From NCBI GenBank assembly GCA_031270865.1, contig JAISWI010000072.1, positions 1-64,000 on the forward strand: a DNA stretch of 64,000 bases, written 5' to 3'. This DNA comes from Oscillospiraceae bacterium (GTDB taxonomy: Bacteria; Bacillota; Clostridia; Christensenellales; Aristaeellaceae). Of the stretch, positions 7,492 to 16,235 are shown piece by piece (within the stretch, counting starts at the first letter, position 1; each line of letters begins with the position of its first letter). A program made the position numbers and the translations under genes. Under the pieces are notes generated by a model. The model was not told the origin of the DNA, did not search any database, and saw only the letters and a list, made by a program, of their open reading frames with translations.

Positions 7492-8733
7492 ATGGCTGAC
7501 AAGCAGGGCAAGAACCAGAGCGACCTGTTGACGCTGAACCGCTCGCTTATACTGCGCCTGACGCGTCGGATGCGCGTGTGTTCGCGCAGCGACCTGGCGC
7601 GGGCCAGCGGACTGACCAAGGCCAGCGTCTCGGATATCGCGCGGCAGCTGATCGACATGGGCGTGCTCTGGGAGGTCGGCATAGTCAGCGGCCAGAAGAA
7701 CCGCCGATCCATCGGAGTGTCGATCAAGCAGAGCAGCTTCTTCTGCGTGGGCGTCCGGCTCACCCGCAAGAATATCCAGGCCGGGCTGTTCGACATCGCG
7801 GGCGACCCGCTCACCCAGACGCGCCGGGACATCGCCCCTAACGCGAAGCCCGAGGACGCGATGGCGCTGATCAGGGAGATGGTCGGCGAGCTGCTGGGCC
7901 AGACGGGTGGACGCGCGGTGATAGGCATCGGGCTGGCGCTTCCCGGCCCGGTGATATACGACGAGGGGCGTATCGCCTACATGAGCGTGTTCAGGGGCTG
8001 GGAGAACATCAGGATAGGCGACGAGCTGAGCGCGGCGTTCCATATGCCCGTGATGATGGAGCATGACGGGGTGTGCTTCGCGCTGTCGGAGTGGCAGGAT
8101 ATGGGCGAGAACCCGGGCAAGGTGCTGCTGTGCGTGCTGGCGGGGCAGGGCATTGGCGCGGGGATGATCATCGACGGGCAGGCGATGCGCGGCGCGTTCG
8201 GGGCGTCCGGCGAGTTGGGCCACACCAGCGTCAACCCCAGCGGCATCCGCTGCGACTGCGGCAACTACGGATGCCTGGAGCAGTATTGCGGCACTCTCGC
8301 GCTGGAGCGCATGGCGGGCGAGAGGCTTCGCGACATGCCCGACCATCCGCTCTACAACACGAAGCCCGACGCCGCGGCGGTAATGAGGCTTGCCCGCGAG
8401 GGCGACCCGGTGTTCGTCAGGCTGTTCAGGCAGTGCGCCAGGTATCTGGGCTATGGAATAGTCAACGCGATTAACTTTATCAACCCGGACGTAGTCGTCG
8501 TGACGGACGAGCTGGCGCAGTGCGAGGATCTGCTGCGCGAGGTCCTGACCGAGACGCTGGCGCAGCGCATCCCGGATCGCATACTGCGCAGGATCAAGCT
8601 GGTGGTCAAGCAGTCCGGATCGGTCAACGCGATGCGGGCGGCGACCTCCCTGGTCGTCGAGCGTTTCCTGAACAATCCCCCGGCGAGCCAAAACCTGTCT
8701 GAAGGAGCGGAACATGAAAACCATACGGCTTAA
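7492..8733 (+). CDS. ROK family transcriptional regulator (XylR/NagC type)
   Basis: A 413-residue repressor. A winged-helix DNA-binding domain covers about residues 12-75 (recognition region ARASGLTKASVSDIARQL), followed by a ROK sugar-binding domain with GASGELGH (238-244) and the zinc motif CDCGNYGCLE (254-263). ROK repressors release DNA when a sugar binds. The ATG at 7492 follows GGGAGG with suitable spacing. The gene overlaps the GH2 enzyme gene by 20 bases, so it probably regulates its own operon: GH2, then the LplABC-type importer. It may also act on the exporter, because the duplicated upstream region is bidirectional. Confidence 0.92.
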   Translation: MADKQGKNQSDLLTLNRSLILRLTRRMRVCSRSDLARASGLTKASVSDIARQLIDMGVLWEVGIVSGQKNRRSIGVSIKQSSFFCVGVRLTRKNIQAGLFDIAGDPLTQTRRDIAPNAKPEDAMALIREMVGELLGQTGGRAVIGIGLALPGPVIYDEGRIAYMSVFRGWENIRIGDELSAAFHMPVMMEHDGVCFALSEWQDMGENPGKVLLCVLAGQGIGAGMIIDGQAMRGAFGASGELGHTSVNPSGIRCDCGNYGCLEQYCGTLALERMAGERLRDMPDHPLYNTKPDAAAVMRLAREGDPVFVRLFRQCARYLGYGIVNAINFINPDVVVVTDELAQCEDLLREVLTETLAQRIPDRILRRIKLVVKQSGSVNAMRAATSLVVERFLNNPPASQNLSEGAEHENHTA

Positions 8734-11026
8734 CGGCGAATACCGGCTATTGTATACGGATGAGCAGGAGAACCCCGAGGGGTTCGACGGCGCGAGGTCT
8801 GTCATGGCGGTCGTGCCGGGCAACGTGGAGATCGACCTGGCGCGGTCCGGCGAGCTGCCCGACATATTCTTCGGCAAGAACGTCCAGCTGCTCAAGCCCT
8901 ACGAGTTCTATAAATGGCGCTACGAGCGGTCGTTCGACGCGCCCGCGCCGCTTCGGGGCGAGCGCGCGTTCCTGAGGTTCGAGGGCGTGGACTGCGTCGC
9001 GTCATACTTCCTTAACGGCGAGATGTTCGCTAAGAGCGAGAACGCGCTGGTCGAGCATCGGTTCGATGTGACCGGACTGTTACGCCAAGGCTCGAACGAC
9101 CTGGCCGTCGAGCTGAGATCGCCGATGCTTCGCGCGGCTGAATACCAGCTCGACGCGGACTGCGACGCGATGACCACCAACAAGGAATCGCTGCGGATTC
9201 GCAAGGCCCCCTCGTGCTACGGCTGGGATATCATGCCCCGGACGCTTTCGGCCGGGCTTTGGCGCGGCGTGTCGCTGGAGATCGAGGGCGAGAACGAGAT
9301 AACCCAGCTGTATCTGGCCGCGGCGTCGATAAGCGAGGATGGCCGCGAGGCGAGGATCGTCTGCGTGTTCGGCGCTAAGACCAACGCCCCGCGCTTTGAG
9401 GGACTCTCCCTCCGACTGACCGGAACGTTGAACGGCGGGACGGCAAGCGACACGTTCAGTTATGAGCGCAGGCTGTATTTCACGCGGGACCGCATGGAGT
9501 TTACCATAGATAACCCGAAGCTATGGTATCCGAACGGCTATGGGGACGCCAACGTTTACACAGTCAAGGCGGAGATGCTGCTCCATGGCGAGGCTTTATG
9601 CGAAAAGACGACGACGCTTGGCGTTCGCGTCGTTGAGCTGAACCGCGCCGACATCATCGACGCGACGGGCGGCAGCTTCCAATTCATTATCAACGGCCAG
9701 CCGGTATTCTGCAAGGGATCGAACTGGGTTCCGGCGGACGCGATGCACAGCCGCGACGCGTCCCGCTACGCCGATATGCTTGAGCTGTGGACGGATACCG
9801 GATCGAACATACTGCGCTGCTGGGGCGGCAGCGTCTACGAGGACCACGCGTTTTACGAAGAGTGTGACAGGCGCGGGATAATGGTCTGGCAGGATTTCTC
9901 GATGGCGTGCGGGCATTACCCCAGGGACGAGGCGTTCCAGGCGGTTTTGCGCGACGAGGCGGAGAAGGTTACGCGTAAACTGCGTGAACACCCGTCGATC
10001 ATACTGTGGAGCGGCGACAACGAGTGCGACGGCGGGCCGGACCCCGACGCGAACGTGTTGACGCGGCAGGTCCTCCCCGACGTGTTGAGGCGGCTGGACC
10101 CGTTCCGGCCGTACCTGCCGTCCTCGCCGTACATGTCGACGGCCGTCGCGCGGCTGGCGCGCGAGAAGGGCGTTAGCCCCGAGGTTCTCATGCCGGAAAC
10201 GCACCTGTGGGGCCCGCGCGATTACTTCAAGAGCAGCTTCTACACGCGGGCGAACGGTTACTTCACCAGCGAGACGGGTTACCACGGCTGCAACTCCATC
10301 CGCTCGATAAAATCATTCATCAGCCCCGACAAGCTGTGGCCGTGGCGGGACAACGACGAGTGGGCCGTCCACGCGGCCGAGATGGACGGGCTGGGCGGGC
10401 CGTACTCGCACAGGATCAAGCTGATGGCCGACCAGATTCACGAGCTGTTCGGGATCGACCCGGACAATCTGGAGGATTTCGCGCTGGCCAGCCAAATTTC
10501 GCAGGCGGAGGCGAAGAAATTCTTCATCGAGCTGCCGCGCGTCAAGAAGTGGCGTCGCACTGGCGTTATTTGGTGGAACATGATCGACGGCTGGCCGCAG
10601 TTCTCCGACGCCGTGGTAAGCTACGACTTTGTTAAGAAACTGGCGTATTATTACATAAAGCGGTCGCAGCGGCCTCTGTGCCTGATGATCTCCGAGCCGC
10701 AGGACTGGCATGTCCGGTTGGTGGCTGGCAACGACACGCTGAGGCCCCGCGAAGGCTCGTGCCGCGTGTGGGACGCCGACACTAATGAGACGTTGTATAT
10801 GGGAAACTTCTCCGCGAAGGCGAACGAATCGACGCGTGTCGCGAGGATTCGCGTATCCCACGGCGAGCATAGGCTGTTCCTGATCGAGTGGGAATCGGAC
10901 GGGGTCAAGGGATATAACCATTATGTTTTAGGCAGCCCGCCGTGGTCGTTTGAGCGGTATAAGGGGTGGCTGGGCAAGATCGCCGCGCTGGACGGGTCGT
11001 TCGACGCGCAAGGGGTTTGGCGGTAG
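8714..11026 (+). CDS. GH2 family beta-mannosidase-like glycosidase
   Basis: A 770-residue cytosolic GH2 enzyme: jelly-roll sugar-binding domain (about 1-190), immunoglobulin-like domain (about 195-305) and TIM barrel (about 310-640). The acid/base Glu is in LWSGDNECDGG (near 437) and the nucleophile Glu in GYFTSETGYHG (near 520). The NWVPADAM and WGGSVYE segments are typical of the beta-mannosidase branch, so release of mannose from beta-mannosides is most likely, although other GH2 specificities are possible. The ATG at 8714 has GAAGGAG upstream and lies inside the end of the ROK gene. The importer downstream would supply its substrate. Confidence 0.9.
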   Translation: MKTIRLNGEYRLLYTDEQENPEGFDGARSVMAVVPGNVEIDLARSGELPDIFFGKNVQLLKPYEFYKWRYERSFDAPAPLRGERAFLRFEGVDCVASYFLNGEMFAKSENALVEHRFDVTGLLRQGSNDLAVELRSPMLRAAEYQLDADCDAMTTNKESLRIRKAPSCYGWDIMPRTLSAGLWRGVSLEIEGENEITQLYLAAASISEDGREARIVCVFGAKTNAPRFEGLSLRLTGTLNGGTASDTFSYERRLYFTRDRMEFTIDNPKLWYPNGYGDANVYTVKAEMLLHGEALCEKTTTLGVRVVELNRADIIDATGGSFQFIINGQPVFCKGSNWVPADAMHSRDASRYADMLELWTDTGSNILRCWGGSVYEDHAFYEECDRRGIMVWQDFSMACGHYPRDEAFQAVLRDEAEKVTRKLREHPSIILWSGDNECDGGPDPDANVLTRQVLPDVLRRLDPFRPYLPSSPYMSTAVARLAREKGVSPEVLMPETHLWGPRDYFKSSFYTRANGYFTSETGYHGCNSIRSIKSFISPDKLWPWRDNDEWAVHAAEMDGLGGPYSHRIKLMADQIHELFGIDPDNLEDFALASQISQAEAKKFFIELPRVKKWRRTGVIWWNMIDGWPQFSDAVVSYDFVKKLAYYYIKRSQRPLCLMISEPQDWHVRLVAGNDTLRPREGSCRVWDADTNETLYMGNFSAKANESTRVARIRVSHGEHRLFLIEWESDGVKGYNHYVLGSPPWSFERYKGWLGKIAALDGSFDAQGVWR

Positions 11027-11039
11027 GCGGAAGTTTTGC

Positions 11040-11068
11040 TTGACAATCCCGCGGGGTTATGGTATACT
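11040..11068 (+). promoter_or_regulatory. Promoter of the LplABC-type importer
   Basis: A near-consensus sigma-A promoter: TTGACA (11040-11045) and TATACT (11063-11068), spacing 17. The leader to the start codon at 11227 is about 150 bases and contains a small stem (CGTCCC / GGGACG near 11176-11194). No operator or riboswitch class was recognised in it. Confidence 0.75.
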
Positions 11069-11226
11069 GGGTTTACTGATTAGATCGGTTTATACAGCGT
11101 AACCGAAGCGCAGGGAAAGGAGGAGCGCTGCCAAGCCCGGTATACCACGGTTTGTCCCTCGGAATGGTCCGCGCGTCCCCGCGATAGGGACGGGCGTTCC
11201 TTAATAAGAAAGGATAGCGTATTATT

Positions 11227-12777
11227 ATGAAGCGCAGGTTTTTCGCGATTGCCCTGACCGCGGCGCTGGCGATGGCGGCGGCCGCCCCGCTGACCGCCGG
11301 CGCGGAGCTGGAGAAGATATCCGACGGCACGGTTACGTTGTCGGTGTTCTACCCGTTCCACAACGACGCGATCGTCTCGCTGGCCGATAACCAGACCGTT
11401 CAGAAGCTGGAGGAGATGACGGGCGTCCGCATAGAGTGGCTGCACCCGGCCAGGGGACAGGAACAGGAACAGTTCAACCTCATGATGGCCTCAAACACGC
11501 TGCCCGACATCATCAATCCGGGCGGCGAGGGTAATCAGTTCTACCCCGGCGGCGCGGCCAAGGCCGTTGAGGACGGCGTATTCCTACGCCTGAACGAGCT
11601 GCTCGACCAATATTCCCAGTACTACTGGCCCATGGTCAGCGCCGACCCCGACTTCCGCCGGGACGCCGTGATGGACGACGGCACGGCCTACGGCTTCGCG
11701 ATGCTGGAGAAGGAGGCGCAGGGCACATACTCCGGACTGGGCGTCCGCCAGGACTGGCTGGACGAGCTGGGCCTTGAGCAGCCGACGACCATCGACGAGC
11801 TGGAAATTGTACTCACCGCGTTCAAAGAGCGCAAGGGCGCGGAAACGCCGTTCCTGCTGCCTTCCAAGGGCTACGACGAAGAGACGATGATGCTGATGGC
11901 GTCGTTCGATACCACGCACGCCTTCTACCAGGTCGACGGCCAGGCGCGTTGGGGCGCGTGGGAGGATAACTTCAAGCTGTACCTTGAAAAGATGAACGAC
12001 TGGTATAACAAGGGCTTGATCCCCAGCGACTTCTCAACCATGGACGACAGCCAGAGGAACGCGGCCAAGAGCACGGGTAAGGCGGGTTTATACAAGATCG
12101 GGTTCTGGGAGCTTGAGTCCGCCCGGAAGAACAGCGTCGATCCGGATAACTTCCGTGTGGTCGCGCTGAAGACCCCGTACTATTTGGACGAGGGCGAGCC
12201 TAGCCTGCGCTTTACGAACAGCAAGGTTCGCGGCTTCTTCACCTCTATAACAGGCAGCTGCGAGAATCCGGAGGCCGCCGTCAAGTGGATGGACGCGTGG
12301 TACAGCCCCGAGATGACCGAGCTGTGCAACTGGGGCTTCGAGGGCCTCACCTACTATGTCGGCGAGGACGGGCTTAAGCACCTGAGCGACTTGGTAATCA
12401 GCAACCCTAACGGCTACTCGTTGACGACCGTGATGGGGCAGTACTTCATGCAGTCCGGAACGTTTGTGCGTGACCTCTCCCGCGAGTGGGATATCTACAC
12501 GGACGACGAGAACGCCGCGACCGGGATCTGGAGCTCCACCCCCGCCGACTGGTTCATCAGCGAGGCGCTGCTCTCCCCGACCAGCGAGGAGGGCGACGAG
12601 CTGGCGACCCTCATGTCCGACATCAACACGCTGCGCGACGAGCGCGTGATCAACTGGATCATGGGCGTGGAGCCGCTGGACACGTTCGAGCAGTACCAGG
12701 AGACCGCGCGTTCCATGGGCATAGAGCGGGCCATCGAGATCAAACAGCAGGTACTGGACCGCTACAACTCGCGTTGA
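11227..12777 (+). CDS. Extracellular solute-binding protein, LplA type
   Basis: A 516-residue family 1 binding protein for an oligosaccharide importer. The N-terminus MKRRFFAIALTAALAMAAAA is a Sec signal with an AGA/E cleavage site and no lipobox cysteine. The mature part starts with the usual ...SDGTVTLSVFYPFHND pattern and keeps the two-lobe layout, with Trp- and Tyr-rich ligand-pocket segments. AAGAAAGGA precedes the ATG. A strong hairpin (12789-12816) follows the stop, then two permeases. With the upstream GH2 enzyme it probably handles a mannose-containing glycan. Confidence 0.92.
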   Translation: MKRRFFAIALTAALAMAAAAPLTAGAELEKISDGTVTLSVFYPFHNDAIVSLADNQTVQKLEEMTGVRIEWLHPARGQEQEQFNLMMASNTLPDIINPGGEGNQFYPGGAAKAVEDGVFLRLNELLDQYSQYYWPMVSADPDFRRDAVMDDGTAYGFAMLEKEAQGTYSGLGVRQDWLDELGLEQPTTIDELEIVLTAFKERKGAETPFLLPSKGYDEETMMLMASFDTTHAFYQVDGQARWGAWEDNFKLYLEKMNDWYNKGLIPSDFSTMDDSQRNAAKSTGKAGLYKIGFWELESARKNSVDPDNFRVVALKTPYYLDEGEPSLRFTNSKVRGFFTSITGSCENPEAAVKWMDAWYSPEMTELCNWGFEGLTYYVGEDGLKHLSDLVISNPNGYSLTTVMGQYFMQSGTFVRDLSREWDIYTDDENAATGIWSSTPADWFISEALLSPTSEEGDELATLMSDINTLRDERVINWIMGVEPLDTFEQYQETARSMGIERAIEIKQQVLDRYNSR

Positions 12778-12788
12778 CCCATCCATTA

Positions 12789-12816
12789 CCCCGCCGCCCC
12801 GAAAGGCGCGGCGGGG
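12789..12816 (+). other. Intercistronic stem-loop after the binding-protein gene
   Basis: A perfect 9-bp GC-only stem CCCCGCCGC / GCGGCGGGG with a 10-base loop starts 12 bases after the stop. A second stem (GGGAGGC / GCCTCCC, about 12835-12855) follows. It probably protects the upstream mRNA end or lowers readthrough into the permeases. Confidence 0.7.
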
Positions 12817-12875
12817 AGGGTTTGTTTATGGCGCGGGAGGCGGCGTAGGCCTCCCGGCGGGAAGGGGGGAGCCAT

Positions 12876-13817
12876 ATGGACTTAAACGCGGCCAGGTTTA
12901 AACGCGCCCCGCTGGGAGTCAGGCTGGCCAAGGACTGGCGCCTTAACAGGCTGGCATACATAATGGCGCTGCCCGTCGCCGCTTACTTTATAACGTTCTG
13001 CTATCTGCCCATGTACGGCGTGGCCATCGCGTTCAAGAAGTATTCGCCCATAAAGGGGATCATGGGCAGCGCGTGGGTAGGGCTGAAGTACTTCAGGGAA
13101 TTCACCGGCGGCTATTTCTTCTGGCGGACTATCCGGAACACGTTCCTGCTGGGCGTGTTCGACATCGTCTGGGCGTTCCCGGCGGCCATAGCGTTCGCGC
13201 TGCTGGTCAACGAGATGAAGTTCGCGCGCCTTAAGAAAACCATACAGACCATAACATACCTGCCTTATTTCGTCTCATCGGTGGTCATAGCGGGCGTTAT
13301 ACTAGCTTTCTGCGCCCCGAACGGGCTGGCCGGGATATATTTTAACCTGCTGGGGCAAACCCCGCGCAGCTTCCTGGGCGACGCGCGGTATTTCCGCTCC
13401 GTATATGTTATATCAAATATATGGCAGTATATGGGTTTCAACTCGATTATCTATCTGGCGGCGCTGGCGGGCATCGACCAGGAGCTGTATGACGCCGCCG
13501 TCATCGACGGCGCGGGGCGTTGGCGGCGCCTGCTTAACATCTCGCTGCCCGGCATCGCGCCGACCATCGCGATCCTTTTCATAATGCGGCTAGGCTCGAC
13601 GCTCAACGTCGGCTCGGAGAAGATCCTGTTAATATATAACGCGGGCATTTATGAAACCAGCGACGTTATCGCCACGTTCACATACCGCAAGGGATTGCTG
13701 GAGAACAACTTCGGCTACTCGACGGCGGTCGGGCTGCTCAACTCGCTGGTTAATTTCGTGATACTGTACGCCGCGAACGCGCTGTCCAGGCGGGTGTCGG
13801 AGGTGTCGTTATGGTGA
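12876..13817 (+). CDS. Sugar ABC importer permease, LplB type
   Basis: A 313-residue inner-membrane permease with six predicted helices. The EAA loop that contacts the ATPase reads DAAVIDGAGRWRRLLNISLP (about 205-224). The sequence following the first helix (PMYGVAIAFKKYSPIKGIMG) is typical of LplB. No ATPase gene is present here; LplABC-type systems usually share an ATPase encoded elsewhere. The gene overlaps the next permease by seven bases. A decayed piece of this gene occurs at 15853-16060. Confidence 0.93.
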   Translation: MDLNAARFKRAPLGVRLAKDWRLNRLAYIMALPVAAYFITFCYLPMYGVAIAFKKYSPIKGIMGSAWVGLKYFREFTGGYFFWRTIRNTFLLGVFDIVWAFPAAIAFALLVNEMKFARLKKTIQTITYLPYFVSSVVIAGVILAFCAPNGLAGIYFNLLGQTPRSFLGDARYFRSVYVISNIWQYMGFNSIIYLAALAGIDQELYDAAVIDGAGRWRRLLNISLPGIAPTIAILFIMRLGSTLNVGSEKILLIYNAGIYETSDVIATFTYRKGLLENNFGYSTAVGLLNSLVNFVILYAANALSRRVSEVSLW

Positions 13818-14719
13818 AGGAAGGAATAGGAGTACGGCGCGGGCGCGTGAAGCCCATGGACAGGCTGACGCCCGCCGACTTCGTTATAGCGGGGATATTG
13901 CTTCTGATCGCGTTCCTGTGCCTGACCCCCATATGGCATGTGGCGGCCGCCTCGTTCAGCCAGCCAGCCCAGATTGAGCAGACCGTCGGCGTGATCTGGC
14001 GTCCCAAATCGCCGACGCTTCGCGGGTATGAGCTGGTGTTCAGGAACCCGCTGCTGGCGTCCGGTTATATGAATACAATCATTTATGTGGCGGGTTCCAC
14101 GGCGCTGGGATTGCTGCTGACGCTGCTGGGCGGGTACCTGTCCTCGCGCCGGAACGCGATATTCGCCAAGCCGTTCACGTTCATGGTGACGTTCACGATG
14201 TTCTTCTCGGGCGGGTTGATCCCGTTCTACCTCGTCGTGAACGGTTTAGGATGGGTGAACACGCGCTGGGCGCTGATCATCCCGGGATGCCTTTCCGCCT
14301 ACAACCTGATCGTCATGCGGACCGCGCTCAAGGGCGTTCCCGGCTCCATGGAGGAATCCGCGCGGATCGACGGCGCGGGCGACTTCACGGTCCTTTTCCG
14401 GATACTGGTCCCGCTGTGCGCGCCGGTGTTCGCGGTATTGGGGATGTATTACGCGGTCGGCGCGTGGAACAGCTGGTTCAACGCGATGATCTTCCTGCAG
14501 AAGCGCCCGCTGTTCCCGCTGCAGCTGATACTGCGCGAGATATTGGTAAGCAACGAGGTAAACAGCATGATTTCGGGCTTGCATGGCGACACGGACATCT
14601 ACCGACCGCTGGTGAAATACTGCGCGATCGTGGTGGCCACGGCGCCGATCCTGGCGGTTTACCCGTTTATCCAGCGTTACTTCATCAAGGGCGTGATGGT
14701 CGGCGCGATAAAGGGGTAA
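13811..14719 (+). CDS. Sugar ABC importer permease, LplC type
   Basis: A 302-residue permease with six helices and the EAA loop EESARIDGAGDFTVLFRILV. It ends with FIKGVMVGAIKG, as LplC proteins do. The ATG lies inside the end of the LplB gene, with GGAGG eight bases upstream. It forms the channel together with LplB. Confidence 0.93.
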   Translation: MVKEGIGVRRGRVKPMDRLTPADFVIAGILLLIAFLCLTPIWHVAAASFSQPAQIEQTVGVIWRPKSPTLRGYELVFRNPLLASGYMNTIIYVAGSTALGLLLTLLGGYLSSRRNAIFAKPFTFMVTFTMFFSGGLIPFYLVVNGLGWVNTRWALIIPGCLSAYNLIVMRTALKGVPGSMEESARIDGAGDFTVLFRILVPLCAPVFAVLGMYYAVGAWNSWFNAMIFLQKRPLFPLQLILREILVSNEVNSMISGLHGDTDIYRPLVKYCAIVVATAPILAVYPFIQRYFIKGVMVGAIKG

Positions 14720-14793
14720 GGGGCGTGGGAACTGGATTATTATCACGCAACGCTGACGGAGGGAAACCAACAAAGCCGACGGAGGGAAACCAA

Positions 14794-15744
14794 ATGGCGG
14801 CGACATATGAACGCGCGCGCGAGTTTCTTTACCGCAACGCGAGACCGCTTGACATCGCGCGGTTTCAGTATCATTTTGAGAACGGCGGCCGCGACGCCGC
14901 GCTGACCGCGCTTGCCGCTTATCAAAACGAGGACGGAGGGTTCGGCCACGCTCTGGAAGCGGACTCGTGGAATCCGAACTCCACGCCGATTCAGACTTGG
15001 ACGGCGACCGAGATACTGCGCGAAATCGGTTTTACAGACGCGAGCCATCCGATTACGCGTGGCATTCTTCGTTACCTTGCCAGCGGAAAGGATTTTCAGG
15101 GTCACTTATGGTACAACACAGTTAAAAGCAATAACGATTACCCCCACGCTCCCTGGTGGCGGACCGAAAACGACAGCATTAGCAACAACGATTACAACCC
15201 TACGGCTTGCCTTGCCGGATTTGCGCTGCGGTTTGCCGGGAGAGACGGCGAATTGTATCGGATGGCGCGGCGCGTCGCAAAGGAAGCGTTCGACTTCTAC
15301 ACTTCTAAAACTTTCGTTGATATCCATACTTCGAGCGATTTACTCGCCGATAGCCACACAGCGGCTTGTTTCGCGCGTTTGCTTGAATATGTGGTAAAGT
15401 CTGGAATAACAGATTTATTCGACGTCTCCGTTCTGCGAGAGAAGCTGAAACGGCAAGTTAAGTTCAGCATAACTGATAACACCGCCAAGTGGGAAACATC
15501 GTATGTGACCACGCCGTCATTCTTCTTCAACGACCGGGACAGCGTATACTACTCCGACAATAAGGATGTTGCCGATTACGAGTGTGAGTTCATCTGTAAA
15601 ACGTGTCTTGACGACGGTTCGTGGAATATCCCGTGGAGTTGGGCGGGCGCATATCCCGAAGAATGGGCTGTGAGCAAAAATTGGTGGAAAGGCGGCAAGG
15701 CGGTTCTGAATCTGCTCTATTTGAAAGGAATGGGTAAGTTGTAA
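14794..15744 (+). CDS. Alpha/alpha-toroid (prenyltransferase/squalene-cyclase-like) protein of unknown role
   Basis: A 316-residue soluble protein. Segments such as AYQNEDGGFGHALEADSW and DDGSWNIPWSWAG resemble the QW-type repeats of terpene cyclases and other alpha/alpha toroids, but I see no DXDD cyclase motif. Homologues are, from memory, scattered hypothetical proteins in Firmicutes. The ATG at 14794 follows GGAGGG; a longer open frame to the left (from 14251) is a shadow of the permease. Two copies of GACGGAGGGAAACCAA (14755-14770 and 14778-14793) put the ribosome site in duplicate. It may be co-transcribed with the importer, 74 bases downstream. Confidence 0.75.
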   Translation: MAATYERAREFLYRNARPLDIARFQYHFENGGRDAALTALAAYQNEDGGFGHALEADSWNPNSTPIQTWTATEILREIGFTDASHPITRGILRYLASGKDFQGHLWYNTVKSNNDYPHAPWWRTENDSISNNDYNPTACLAGFALRFAGRDGELYRMARRVAKEAFDFYTSKTFVDIHTSSDLLADSHTAACFARLLEYVVKSGITDLFDVSVLREKLKRQVKFSITDNTAKWETSYVTTPSFFFNDRDSVYYSDNKDVADYECEFICKTCLDDGSWNIPWSWAGAYPEEWAVSKNWWKGGKAVLNLLYLKGMGKL

Positions 15745-15813
15745 CAGGAAAAGCTCCATGCCAACCAACAACGGTATGGATTCGCCTGTTGCGGAGATAC
15801 GGGCGGTTATCGA

Positions 15814-15842
15814 GGCGGCGCGGTCATAGCGGTCGCGCCGCC
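15814..15842 (+). terminator. Strong hairpin closing the importer operon (no clear U-run)
   Basis: A perfect 9-bp stem GGCGGCGCG / CGCGCCGCC with an 11-base loop lies 70 bases after the toroid gene. It lacks a downstream T-run, so termination is plausible but unproven. Confidence 0.45.
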
Positions 15843-15852
15843 AGTCAGCGGG

Positions 15853-16060
15853 ATGAAGCTTACGCTCCTTAAGAAAACCATACAAACCATAACATACCTG
15901 TCTTGTTTCGTCCCATCGGTGGTCATAGCGGGCTTAATACTGGCTTTTTGCGCCCGAACGGGCTGGCCGGGGGTATATTATAACCTGCCGGGGCAAACCC
16001 CGCGCGGCTTACTGGGCGACGCGCGTGGTTTCCGCTCCGTATACGTTATATCTATTATTG
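15853..16060 (+). pseudogene. Fragment of an LplB-type permease gene
   Basis: About 205 bases align closely with 13217-13420 of the LplB gene upstream (shared KKTIQTITYL and SVVIAG segments), then similarity stops abruptly. Relative to the parent one C is missing and one G is added about 15 bases later, so the frame is restored after a short altered stretch. It encodes only two helices and cannot be a functional permease. The bases from 16061 to 16199 show no gene. Confidence 0.8.
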
Positions 16061-16199
16061 TCAACCAACTTGAAAACACGGCGCATTCGCGATTCTATCC
16101 TAGTTTTCAAACCGTTTTACTTAGCTTTGCCGCGCGTTTGCCGTAACCCGCGCCGATCAGCCGCAAGGCTGTTTCTGGTGTAAATAATTATAAAACCAG

Positions 16200-16229
16200 T
16201 TGCGCCGCGACGCCCATCCATGCTATAAT
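16200..16229 (+). promoter_or_regulatory. Promoter abutting the start codon at 16236
   Basis: A perfect TATAAT (16224-16229) stands seven bases before an ATG. A weak TTGCGC (16200-16205) is 18 bases upstream of it. The expected transcription start coincides with the ATG, suggesting a leaderless mRNA. Confidence 0.5.
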
Positions 16230-16235
16230 GATACG

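Larger units (their letters stand above)
7034..7518. repeat. 236-bp direct duplication of a bidirectional promoter region
   Basis: Copy 1 is 7034-7269 and copy 2 is 7283-7518, offset 249, with about ten differences by eye. Each copy contains a minus-strand promoter, a plus-strand promoter, a ribosome-binding site and the first nine codons of the ROK regulator. The 13 bases between copies are CCAGGA-type repeats. Only copy 2 continues into the real regulator gene. Confidence 0.9.

Noticed and set aside
7465..8895. 476-codon minus-strand frame opposite the ROK gene
   Set aside because: Antisense shadow of a gene with clear ROK motifs; composition is not protein-like.
14251..14793. N-terminal extension of the toroid protein frame
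   Set aside because: The extension is an out-of-frame reading of the LplC-type gene; a Shine-Dalgarno directly precedes the ATG at 14794.
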